Assembly (NCBI GenBank): GCA_041844735.1
Contig: JBGZBP010000010.1
Span: 1-13,548 of the forward strand
DNA: 13,548 nt
DNA from: CAJPNN01 sp041844735
GTDB taxonomy: Bacteria; Bacillota; Clostridia; Peptostreptococcales; Anaerovoracaceae
Reading direction: 5' to 3'
Of this stretch, positions 1-5,868 are shown piece after piece. The translations under genes were made by a program, and so were the position numbers. The first letter of the stretch is position 1. The number at the start of each line of letters is the position of its first letter. Below the pieces are notes generated by a model. It did no database searches and was not told where the DNA came from. It was given only the letters and a program-made list of their open reading frames with translations.

Positions 1-1
1 C

Positions 2-55
2 AGAGAAGGTGGAAGAACGGTAGGATCCGGAGTTGTAACAGAGATTATCGAGTAA
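2..55 (+). CDS. tuf: Elongation factor Tu, C-terminal end (partial)
   Basis: Only the last 17 codons and the TAA stop lie in the window; the gene begins upstream. The peptide REGGRTVGSGVVTEIIE is the very conserved C-terminus of bacterial EF-Tu, which is the last strand of its third beta-barrel. EF-Tu carries aminoacyl-tRNA to the ribosome as a GTP complex in the cytoplasm. A strong hairpin terminator follows about 75 bases later, so the tuf transcript ends here. From 17 residues it cannot be told whether this is the tuf of the rpsL-rpsG-fusA-tuf operon or a second copy. Its EF-Ts partner (tsf) is encoded about 1.5 kb downstream. Confidence 0.93.
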   Translation, partial: REGGRTVGSGVVTEIIE

Positions 56-130
56 TCCGAATTTGATGTTGGAGATGAACGGTTTAATTACTGAACTGTT
101 TGTGTTATATTGACAATGTAAAAGAATTTT

Positions 131-158
131 AAACGGAGAGGTTTTGTCCTCTCCGTTT
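131..158 (+). terminator. Rho-independent terminator of tuf
   Basis: A perfect 11-bp stem (AAACGGAGAGG at 131-141, CCTCTCCGTTT at 148-158) closes a 6-base loop. The flanks, TTTT before and TTTAAAA after, are themselves nearly complementary, so the hairpin could also work in the opposite direction. The T-tract is short (four T) and then becomes AT-rich. Confidence 0.85.
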
Positions 159-199
159 TAAAATATAATTCTATCATAAAAACAAGAATAAAAAAAGTA

Positions 200-228
200 T
201 TGTATATCCGGTTATGAGTTGATAGAAT
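200..228 (+). promoter_or_regulatory. Promoter of the small membrane protein gene
   Basis: TTGTAT (200-205) and TAGAAT (223-228) are separated by 17 bases, a good sigma-A-type match. Transcription would start near 235, about 55 bases before the ATG at 290. The -10 region shares the 12-mer TGATAGAATCTA with the promoter of the second two-component system (7597-7608). Confidence 0.55.
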
Positions 229-289
229 CTAAGTGCAGGCGAGATAGCCCGGCATGAATATTTTACCTTAAAATGGAGGAGACGGAAAA

Positions 290-553
290 ATGAGCAAAAA
301 GTTTTACGGTTTGATCGCATTAGGTATTACTATGATTATAGCACTTGAAAGCCATAGCCGGTTGAGCATAAGTGGTCAGACTATTGAGGCAAAGTTTTAT
401 ACATGGATGCAATTTCGTTTTATTCCGATAGCTATGTTTGTAATGCTGGTACTGTCAATATTCTGGTTGGCATGGGGGCTGCTGGAGGATATTTCGACCC
501 TTAGAAAAAAATTCAGGCATTTTATAGAAAATTACGAGGATAAGGAGCTTTGA
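290..553 (+). CDS. Small two-helix membrane protein, unknown function
   Basis: The 87-residue protein is not recognised. The start is supported by GGAGGA at 275-280, nine bases before the ATG, and by a promoter at 200-228. Two hydrophobic stretches are seen, about residues 6-20 and 45-67, joined by a roughly 25-residue polar loop. A charged tail with the run RKKFRHF ends in acidic residues. The positive charge after the second helix suggests that both termini are cytoplasmic and the loop is outside, which is inference. It lies alone between the tuf terminator and the rpsB promoter, so it is probably a single-gene transcript. The dyad at 594-631 may end it. Nothing links it functionally to its translation-gene neighbours beyond position. 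Confidence 0.75.
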   Translation: MSKKFYGLIALGITMIIALESHSRLSISGQTIEAKFYTWMQFRFIPIAMFVMLVLSIFWLAWGLLEDISTLRKKFRHFIENYEDKEL

Positions 554-566
554 TATATCAAAGCTG

Positions 567-596
567 TTGACTTTTCATTAAAACATATAGTATAAT
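567..596 (+). promoter_or_regulatory. Strong promoter of rpsB-tsf
   Basis: TTGACT (567-572) and a consensus TATAAT (591-596) are 18 bases apart. Start of transcription is expected near 603, giving a leader of about 120 bases before rpsB. The -10 box is embedded in the left arm of the dyad at 594-631. Confidence 0.85.
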
Positions 597-631
597 TCTA
601 TGGTGACTTTTTATATGGTCAACATAGAATT
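594..631 (+). promoter_or_regulatory. 14-bp dyad over the rpsB -10 and start site (operator or terminator)
   Basis: Arms 594-607 (AATTCTATGGTGAC) and 618-631 (GTCAACATAGAATT) match at 13 of 14 positions around a 10-base loop, and are followed by ATTTTAATTT. Read as RNA from upstream, it resembles a terminator for the small gene at 290-553. Read as DNA, it is a symmetric site covering the -10 box and start point of the rpsB promoter. The two roles are not exclusive. Transcripts starting near 603 would contain only part of the left arm. Confidence 0.5.
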
Positions 632-725
632 ATTTTAATTTACACACAGTGCAGCTGCCGGCGGTCCCTTATGGGTGAATGGTGGAGAATGCCTGTGGAA
701 GTACAAAAACCGGGAGGAAACAAAC
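603..725 (+). promoter_or_regulatory. Structured 5' leader of rpsB (candidate autoregulatory RNA)
   Basis: The leader can form a stem in which CACAG (645-649) plus GCA (651-653) pairs with TGC (690-692) plus CTGTG (693-697), with T650 bulged. Inside, CCC (666-668) pairs with GGG (673-675) across a TTAT loop, and a purine-rich strand lies at 676-689. The ribosome site GGGAGG (712-717) lies just after the stem. Ribosomal protein operons often carry leaders bound by their own product. Whether S2 binds this one is inference, and it was not matched to a named motif. Confidence 0.4.
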
Positions 726-1496
726 ATGGCAGTTATTTCGATGAAACAGTTATTGGAAGCAGGTGTACATTTCGGACACCAGACTAGAAGATGGAATCCT
801 AAAATGGCTCCTTTTATTTTCACGGAGAGAAACGGAATTTATATTATTGACCTACAGAAGACCGTGAAAAAAATAGATGAGGCTTATGATTTCATGAGAG
901 AAGTTGCAGAAACAGGCAGACCGATTCTTTTCGTAGGAACAAAGAAGCAGGCTCAGGCAGCTATAAAAGAAGAAGCACTAAGAGCAGGCATGTATTATGT
1001 TAACGAGAGATGGCTAGGCGGAATGCTTACAAACTACAAGACAATTGCAACAAGAATCAAGAGATTGAACGACATCAAAGAAATGGAAGAAAACGGAGTA
1101 TTTGATGCACTTACAAAGAAAGAAGTAAGCAAATTAAAATTAGAAGAAGAAAAACTGGAAAAATTCTTGGGCGGCATCAAAGATATGAAAGGTATGCCGG
1201 CGGCACTTTTCGTTGTTGACCCTAAGAAAGAAAGAATTGCGATTAAAGAGGCAAGAATACTTGGTATTCCTATTATAGGTATTGTAGATACAAACTGTGA
1301 CCCTGATGATGTTGATTATATCATTCCGGCAAATGATGATGCTATCAGAGCGGTAAAACTTATTGCAGGAAAGATGGCTGATGCGATTATTGAATCAAAG
1401 CAGGGCGAATCATTTGACGAAGGTCAGGTTGTTGAAGAAGAAGTAGAGGCTGAAGTGGAAAGTGAAGAAACAGAAGCTGAAGCTGATGCAGAATAG
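726..1496 (+). CDS. rpsB: 30S ribosomal protein S2
   Basis: The 256-residue S2 is required for assembly and function of the small ribosomal subunit. The N-terminus MAVISMKQLLEAGVHFGHQT, the block NERWLGGMLTNY, the helical hairpin around residues 127-155 rich in Lys and Glu, and VDPKKERIAIKEA with GIPIIGIVDTNCDPD are all family hallmarks. The last 30 or so residues are a very acidic tail, of a kind often seen in clostridial S2. The ATG at 726 is chosen because GGGAGG (712-717) lies eight bases upstream and the family begins there. A GTG at 675 extends the frame by 17 codons, but these fall in the folded leader. tsf follows after 12 bases, so the two are co-transcribed from the promoter at 567-596. 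Confidence 0.98.
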   Translation: MAVISMKQLLEAGVHFGHQTRRWNPKMAPFIFTERNGIYIIDLQKTVKKIDEAYDFMREVAETGRPILFVGTKKQAQAAIKEEALRAGMYYVNERWLGGMLTNYKTIATRIKRLNDIKEMEENGVFDALTKKEVSKLKLEEEKLEKFLGGIKDMKGMPAALFVVDPKKERIAIKEARILGIPIIGIVDTNCDPDDVDYIIPANDDAIRAVKLIAGKMADAIIESKQGESFDEGQVVEEEVEAEVESEETEAEADAE

Positions 1497-1508
1497 GAGG
1501 AAATATAG

Positions 1509-2420
1509 ATGGCTGTTACAGCAAGTATGGTAAAAGAACTTCGTGAAAGAACAGGGGCAGGCATGATGGACTGCAAAAAGATCCTTGTTGAGGCTGACGG
1601 AGATATGGATAAGGCTATTGAACTTTTGAGAGAAAAAGGTTTGGCTAAGGCTGCAAAAAAAGCCGGAAGAGTAGCTGCTCAAGGTCTTGTTAAGTATGCT
1701 ATATCGGCAGATGGAACAAAGGCTGCAATGGTTGAAGTAAACGCAGAAACCGATTTCGTAGCTAAGAATGATGAATTCGTTGAATTTGTTGACGGTTTGG
1801 CTGCTTTAGCGTTGGAAAATGACGCAGCGGATATGGATGCATTCCTTGCATTACCTTTTGCAGGAGCTAAAGTTCAGGATGTTCTTACAGAAAAGATTGC
1901 TAAGATAGGTGAAAATATGAATATCAGAAGGTTTGCAAAGCTTTCAGATAATGGAGTTAAATACGTAGGATATCTTCACGGAAACGGAAAAATCGGTGTT
2001 TTGGTGGGGCTTGAAACAGAAGCGACAGCCGAGGAAGTGGCAGTATGCGGCAGAGATGTTGCTATGCAGGTTGCATCAATGAATCCTAAATTCTTGGATG
2101 AGTCCGAGGTGGATCCTGAATATCTGGAGAACGAAAAGAAAATTTTGATGCAGCAGGCTATCAATGAGGGTAAATCTGCTGACATTGTCGAGAAAATGGT
2201 AGTAGGCAGACTTAAAAAAGAATTGAAAGAAACTTGCCTTGTTGAGCAGAAATTCGTTAAGGATAATGAAGTGACAGTAGCGCAGTATGTTGAAAATACG
2301 GCAAAGGCTATCGGCAAGTCTGCAAAAGTAGTATCTATGCTCAGATATGAAGTGGGTGAAGGTATTGAGAAAGTAGAAGAAAACTTTGCAGAGGAAGTTG
2401 CAAAGCAGATGGGAAAATAG
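1509..2420 (+). CDS. tsf: Elongation factor Ts
   Basis: The 303-residue nucleotide exchange factor releases GDP from EF-Tu. The N-terminal UBA-like domain (residues about 1-50) carries LRERTGAGMMDCKK and LREKGLAKAAKKAGR. The core contains TDFVAKN at 81-87, the motif that contacts EF-Tu and displaces its magnesium. Length is usual for the family. The ribosome site AGGAGG (1495-1500) overlaps the rpsB stop codon, so translation of the two genes is probably coupled. In many bacteria tsf is followed by pyrH and frr; here it is followed by a large hairpin and then an unrelated thiE-like gene. Its client, EF-Tu, is encoded at the start of the window. Confidence 0.98.
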   Translation: MAVTASMVKELRERTGAGMMDCKKILVEADGDMDKAIELLREKGLAKAAKKAGRVAAQGLVKYAISADGTKAAMVEVNAETDFVAKNDEFVEFVDGLAALALENDAADMDAFLALPFAGAKVQDVLTEKIAKIGENMNIRRFAKLSDNGVKYVGYLHGNGKIGVLVGLETEATAEEVAVCGRDVAMQVASMNPKFLDESEVDPEYLENEKKILMQQAINEGKSADIVEKMVVGRLKKELKETCLVEQKFVKDNEVTVAQYVENTAKAIGKSAKVVSMLRYEVGEGIEKVEENFAEEVAKQMGK

Positions 2421-2456
2421 TATCCTAATTAACATTTTAAATAAACATAACAATAT

Positions 2457-2540
2457 AAGAGAGAGCTTTAAAATGAACTGACCTTAAAAAGTTGGACCTA
2501 AGAACCAACTTGGAGTAGGTCGGTTCAAGAGCTCTCTCTT
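2457..2540 (+). terminator. Long nested hairpin ending rpsB-tsf
   Basis: Three coaxial stems are seen. The outer one is a perfect 10 bp (AAGAGAGAGC 2457-2466 with GCTCTCTCTT 2531-2540). The middle one is 11 bp with one G-U (2474-2484 with 2517-2527). The inner one is 7 bp (2489-2495 with 2505-2511) with a 9-base loop. No strong T-run follows (AATAATTT), so termination efficiency is uncertain. The outer stem alone would make an ordinary terminator if 2474-2527 were absent. Confidence 0.6.
2474..2527. mobile_element. Possible IS3-type miniature element or remnant in the tsf terminator loop
   Basis: This 54-bp segment begins TGAACTGACCT and ends AGGTCGGTTCA, then continues inward on both sides to AAGTTGG/CCAACTT, so it consists almost wholly of two roughly 23-bp inverted ends. 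Beginning with TG and ending with CA, with an ACTGACC...AAAAGTTGGAC pattern, it resembles the termini of IS3/IS150-group elements as remembered. No transposase is present. The flanks AAA and AGA are not a clean target duplication. It may instead simply be part of the terminator. Confidence 0.3.
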
Positions 2541-2595
2541 AATAATTTGGCACAAATTGATGAGTGCGAGGAATCTTTTATTATCATTGTTTTTA

Positions 2596-2604
2596 TGCTA
2601 TAAT
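2596..2604 (+). promoter_or_regulatory. Extended -10 promoter of the thiE-like gene
   Basis: TGCTATAAT (2596-2604) is an extended -10 with a perfect TATAAT. The -35 region around 2575-2581 (CTTTTAT) is poor, as is usual for extended -10 promoters. Transcription would start near 2611. This argues against a GTG start at 2564 and leaves about 28 untranslated bases before the ATG at 2639. Confidence 0.55.
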
Positions 2605-2638
2605 TTTTGATAAGAAAAAGTCAATCTTTACAAGTAAT

Positions 2639-3283
2639 ATGAATTTAAAAAATAAGGTGGTACAGGCTTTGGGGAAAAAACTATATTTTATTACAGACAG
2701 CAGTGATGTTGATGATGAAAAACTGCTGGATACCGTGAGGCAGGCATGCGAAGCGGGTGTTGATATTATACAATTAAGAGAAAAAAACCGTTCGGACAGG
2801 TCGCTTTTGGATTTAACTCGAAAAGTCAAAAGAATAGTTGATGAATACAGCATACCTTTGGTGGTTGATGATAGAATAGATATCGCAAAGATTGCAGGAT
2901 GTGGAGTGCATTTAGGACAAAATGATATTCCGATAAAACATGCCAGAGAATTGCTGGGTCAAAACAGTATTATAGGAGCAACTGCCAAAACTGTGGAACA
3001 GTCCAAGATTGCTCAAGAAGAGGGGGCAAGCTATCTGGGGGTAGGAGCTATATATCCGACAACTACCAAGGTAATAACAATACGTACATCCGTAGAGACA
3101 TTAAATGCAATCTGTGATATGTCGGATATACCGGTGTTTGCTATAGGTGGGCTGAATGTGAGTAATATAGATATTTTAAGAAAATCCGATATAGCCGGAA
3201 TATGCGTGGTTTCTGCAATTATGAAAGCGGAAAATCCTTATATGGCAGCGAGAGAATTGAAAGAAAAACTTGCTACATTTTAG
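2639..3283 (+). CDS. thiE: Thiamine phosphate synthase (ThiE-like)
   Basis: The 214-residue TIM-barrel protein would join HMP pyrophosphate and thiazole phosphate to make thiamine monophosphate. Visible family blocks are LYFITD (15-20), QLREK (45-49), VVDDR (75-79), HLGQND (91-96), GATAKT (113-118), PTTTK (140-144), IGGLN (169-173) and VVSAI (190-194). The diphosphate-binding Asn of the usual VNDR motif is Asp here (residue 77), a mild oddity. The start is uncertain. ATG 2639 has no good ribosome site. TTG at 2669 has AAGGTGG (2654-2660) eight bases upstream and would give 204 residues, and GTG 2564 lies before the promoter. No other thiamine genes and no TPP riboswitch are seen nearby. A TenI-like role is less likely given the intact QLREK and PTTTK motifs. 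Confidence 0.85.
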   Translation: MNLKNKVVQALGKKLYFITDSSDVDDEKLLDTVRQACEAGVDIIQLREKNRSDRSLLDLTRKVKRIVDEYSIPLVVDDRIDIAKIAGCGVHLGQNDIPIKHARELLGQNSIIGATAKTVEQSKIAQEEGASYLGVGAIYPTTTKVITIRTSVETLNAICDMSDIPVFAIGGLNVSNIDILRKSDIAGICVVSAIMKAENPYMAARELKEKLATF

Positions 3284-3346
3284 TGCAAATATGGGTTCGG
3301 TGTTATGCAGGAAAGGCATTGAAGTCGGCAGAAAGGAGACAATGGT

Positions 3347-4060
3347 ATGAAATATAAAGTTCTGGTGATAGAAGATAATGATGATATTAACGATATGCTC
3401 AAAGAACTGTTACAGGGAGAATATGATGTATCACAGGCATTTTCAGGTACGGAAGCATTCAGAATCTGGAATGAAGCCAAGGAGGGAGATATAGATATAA
3501 TTTTATTGGATTTAATGTTGCCGGGCATGACAGGAGAGGAGCTTATAAGGGAAATCAGAAAGACATCTTCAGTTCCGATAATTGTACTTACAGCAAAGGG
3601 AGACACGGGCAGCCTGGTGAGAGTCTTAGAGTTGGGGGCGGATGATTATGTTCCGAAGCCGTTTAAAACTGCTGAAGTTTTAGCAAGAATGAAGGCAAAC
3701 CTAAGACGATTGAACAAGTCTGCAGGAGATTCAAGCAAAGAAGATGAGGACATCGTAATCGGTGATATATCAATTAATCAATATACAAAAACCGTCCTCG
3801 CTAAAAACAAAAAAGTCGACCTTACCCAAAAAGAGTTTGAACTGCTGTATTGCCTTATGATTGAGCCTGACAGAGTATTTACAAAGGAAGTGCTGTATAC
3901 AATAGTATGGCAGCAGGAACCCGGGTACATGGAAGAAAATACAATAAATGTTCACATTTCAAGACTCAGAAATAAGATAAAATCAGCATCGGGCATTGAT
4001 CCTGTGAGAACAATATGGGGAATAGGATTAAAATATTATTTTGATTTAAGAAATAATTAA
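3347..4060 (+). CDS. OmpR/PhoB-family response regulator of the ABC module
   Basis: This 237-residue DNA-binding regulator has a receiver domain at about 1-118. Acidic residues E9 and D10, the phosphoacceptor D55 in LLDLMLP, T82 and K104 (KPF) are all present, so it should be phosphorylated normally. The C-terminal winged helix (about 137-235) contains LTQKEFELL, NTINVHISRLRNKI and the closing TIWGIGLKY. AAAGGAG (3332-3338) lies eight bases before the ATG. It heads a run of regulator, ABC ATPase, ABC permease and histidine kinase. This order is typical of low-GC Gram-positive systems that sense and expel antimicrobial peptides such as bacitracin or lantibiotics. No convincing promoter lies between it and the thiE-like gene 63 bases upstream. 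Confidence 0.93.
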   Translation: MKYKVLVIEDNDDINDMLKELLQGEYDVSQAFSGTEAFRIWNEAKEGDIDIILLDLMLPGMTGEELIREIRKTSSVPIIVLTAKGDTGSLVRVLELGADDYVPKPFKTAEVLARMKANLRRLNKSAGDSSKEDEDIVIGDISINQYTKTVLAKNKKVDLTQKEFELLYCLMIEPDRVFTKEVLYTIVWQQEPGYMEENTINVHISRLRNKIKSASGIDPVRTIWGIGLKYYFDLRNN

Positions 4061-4082
4061 TGATTTATTTAATACATTTGTA

Positions 4083-4127
4083 AACCCCTATTGGTAAAAT
4101 GATTTAAGTAAAATTAAAGGAGGGGTT
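4083..4127 (+). promoter_or_regulatory. Possible ribosome-site-masking stem before the ABC genes
   Basis: AACCCCT (4083-4089) is the exact complement of AGGGGTT (4121-4127), which overlaps the Shine-Dalgarno sequence AAAGGAGG (4116-4123) of the ATPase gene starting at 4131. The 7-bp stem with a 31-base loop could hide the ribosome site if the transcript includes 4083. The loop also holds TAAAAT (4095-4100), a weak possible -10 box; a transcript starting from it would lack the masking strand. Confidence 0.35.
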
Positions 4128-4130
4128 GCA

Positions 4131-5051
4131 ATGCAAGAAATAATATCCACTTACAGTTTGAAAAAGAAATATGCTAAAACTACAGCATTGGAAGATGTCA
4201 ACTTTACATTATACAAAGGGGATATATACGGTCTAATCGGAAGAAATGGAGCCGGGAAATCAACACTGCTCGGTATTATAACAGGAGCGCTTAAACCGAC
4301 AGGCGGAAGCATAAATATACAGGGAGAAACTAAGAACAAGGATTTGATAAGAGCGAGAAGAAATATAGGATACATGTTGAATCCGGATTTTTTCAAATAC
4401 TTGACAGCTGAAGAGAATCTCAGATATATATGCAAAATGAAAGGGATTTTGAATGAAAAGAAACAAGTAGGAAGAGTACTTGAACTTATGGGGCTTTCAG
4501 ATAACCGCAAGAAAGTTAAAGATTATTCTATGGGTATGAGACAGAGGCTCGGTATAGCATCGTCTCTTTTGGGGAACCCGGATGTAGTGATTCTGGATGA
4601 ACCTATAAACGGATTGGACCCTCAGGGAATAATGGATTTCAGAAACATGATAGTGGATATTAATAAAGAGAGCGGGACAACATTTATAATAAGCTCTCAT
4701 ATACTTACGGAGCTTGGAGTGATGGCAACAAGATTCGGGTTTCTTGAGAAGGGTAGACTGCTCAGGGAAATGAATGAAAATGAATTGAGTAACGCATGCA
4801 AAAAACAGCTTGTTATTAAAACGGACAACCAGGACAGAGCCGCAGTACTTTTGGAAACAAAGCTCGGAGTAGACAAGTATAGAATAAACGATACGCAGGA
4901 TATAATAATAGAGAATTTTGCGGACAATCCCCGTATAGTGGCAGATATGATATATGAAAACGGTCTTCATCTATCAAAACTGACGGAACAATCAATTACA
5001 CTTGAAGAATTTTTCTTTAATATGATAGGGGAGGGCGTGAAAAATGATTAA
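4131..5051 (+). CDS. ABC transporter ATP-binding protein, BcrA/lantibiotic type
   Basis: This 306-residue ATPase would power the permease encoded next. Walker A GRNGAGKST is at 37-45, a degenerate signature YSMGM followed by RQRLGIA at 132-143, Walker B VVILDE at 152-157, D-loop GLD at 161-163 and switch His190 (ISSHIL). The signature YSMGM in place of LSGGQ is typical of the bacitracin/lantibiotic immunity branch. That branch usually has Glu in the Q-loop (IExP); here the equivalent stretch reads YMLNPDFF, with Asn84 near that place. Residues about 215-306 form the C-terminal extension of the family. AAAGGAGG (4116-4123) is the ribosome site. Its end overlaps the permease start by 8 bases, so the two are translationally coupled. 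Confidence 0.93.
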   Translation: MQEIISTYSLKKKYAKTTALEDVNFTLYKGDIYGLIGRNGAGKSTLLGIITGALKPTGGSINIQGETKNKDLIRARRNIGYMLNPDFFKYLTAEENLRYICKMKGILNEKKQVGRVLELMGLSDNRKKVKDYSMGMRQRLGIASSLLGNPDVVILDEPINGLDPQGIMDFRNMIVDINKESGTTFIISSHILTELGVMATRFGFLEKGRLLREMNENELSNACKKQLVIKTDNQDRAAVLLETKLGVDKYRINDTQDIIIENFADNPRIVADMIYENGLHLSKLTEQSITLEEFFFNMIGEGVKND

Positions 5052-5814
5052 TATAATAAAATCGGATTTGTACAGGCTGATGCATAAAAAGTCGAATTTT
5101 GTATTTATAGGAGTTTTGGTAGGATTATATGCGTTGTTTTCTATAGCGGCAGCTTTTAAGGCAGGAGGATTTCAAGTTTCTCTGCTTTACACACCGAGCG
5201 ACATGATGCTTATATCGCTTGCTATAATGGACATTGCACTTATAGTTCTTGCAATACAGATGTTTATATGTGTGTATGCAGACGATATTTCGTCGAGGCG
5301 GTTTGCAAATATTTTAGGAAGCGGCAAGACAGTAATTGAATATACAATGGCGAAAATAGTGACATCGGCTATATATTCCGCTATGGTAATGCTGGTGTTG
5401 GGCATAGTTTTTGTAGGACATTTCGGGATTATGAGTAAAGGATTTTCAGCAAATGGAAATTTTTCAACAACAATTCCGAATATAATTAATATAGGTGTTG
5501 CCGGATACATAAATATGGTGATATATGGTATGTTTGGCATGTTGTTTCTATTTTTAACAAGAAAAATAACATCAAGTGTGGTGATGATGTCATTGATAAT
5601 ATTTCAGATTCCGGGAAGTATGATGAAGCTGATTGCCGTAAAATTCGACTTGCCGAAAAAACCGATAACATATATGTGGGATATAATTGCGGATACCCCG
5701 TTTAAAAGTGAGGGGATAATAACAAAGGAATATTTAATAACAGCAGGAATATATTTGGTGTGTCTTGCGATATTGATACCTTTTATAATAAAGAGAAGAG
5801 ATTTGGTTTACTAG
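5044..5814 (+). CDS. ABC-2-type permease, lantibiotic/bacitracin-transporter-like
   Basis: The 256-residue integral membrane protein has six predicted helices, at about residues 18-38, 58-78, 106-126, 150-172, 177-197 and 230-249. This is the usual topology and length for BcrB- or LanE/G-type permeases. It begins with a short cytoplasmic segment (NIIKSDLYRLMHKKS), a common opening in this family, and has DDISSRRFANIL in the loop after helix two, also characteristic. Start ATG 5044 has GGGGAGGG (5028-5035) upstream and overlaps the ATPase stop. The substrate cannot be told from sequence; peptide antibiotics or lipid-linked compounds are the family's usual cargo. The kinase gene follows after 54 bases. 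Confidence 0.88.
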   Translation: MINIIKSDLYRLMHKKSNFVFIGVLVGLYALFSIAAAFKAGGFQVSLLYTPSDMMLISLAIMDIALIVLAIQMFICVYADDISSRRFANILGSGKTVIEYTMAKIVTSAIYSAMVMLVLGIVFVGHFGIMSKGFSANGNFSTTIPNIINIGVAGYINMVIYGMFGMLFLFLTRKITSSVVMMSLIIFQIPGSMMKLIAVKFDLPKKPITYMWDIIADTPFKSEGIITKEYLITAGIYLVCLAILIPFIIKRRDLVY

Positions 5815-5868
5815 AATTCGGAGCGGAAGACGGACGCAATTCTTAAAGCAAACGGCAGGAGATAAGCT

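Noticed and set aside
675..725. GTG start extending rpsB by 17 codons
   Set aside because: S2 proteins begin at the later Met, which has a good ribosome site; the extra codons fall in the folded leader.
2421..2638. TPP riboswitch or T-box before the thiE-like gene
   Set aside because: No CTGAGA or ACCTGA core of a TPP riboswitch and no T-box AGGGTGG...ACCGCG sequence is present. The structure seen belongs to the tsf terminator and IS-like unit, and the gene's own promoter lies after it.
5813..5843. AGAATT/AATTCT inverted repeat between permease and kinase
   Set aside because: It is only a 6-bp AT-rich stem with a 19-base loop and no T-run; not enough to call a site.
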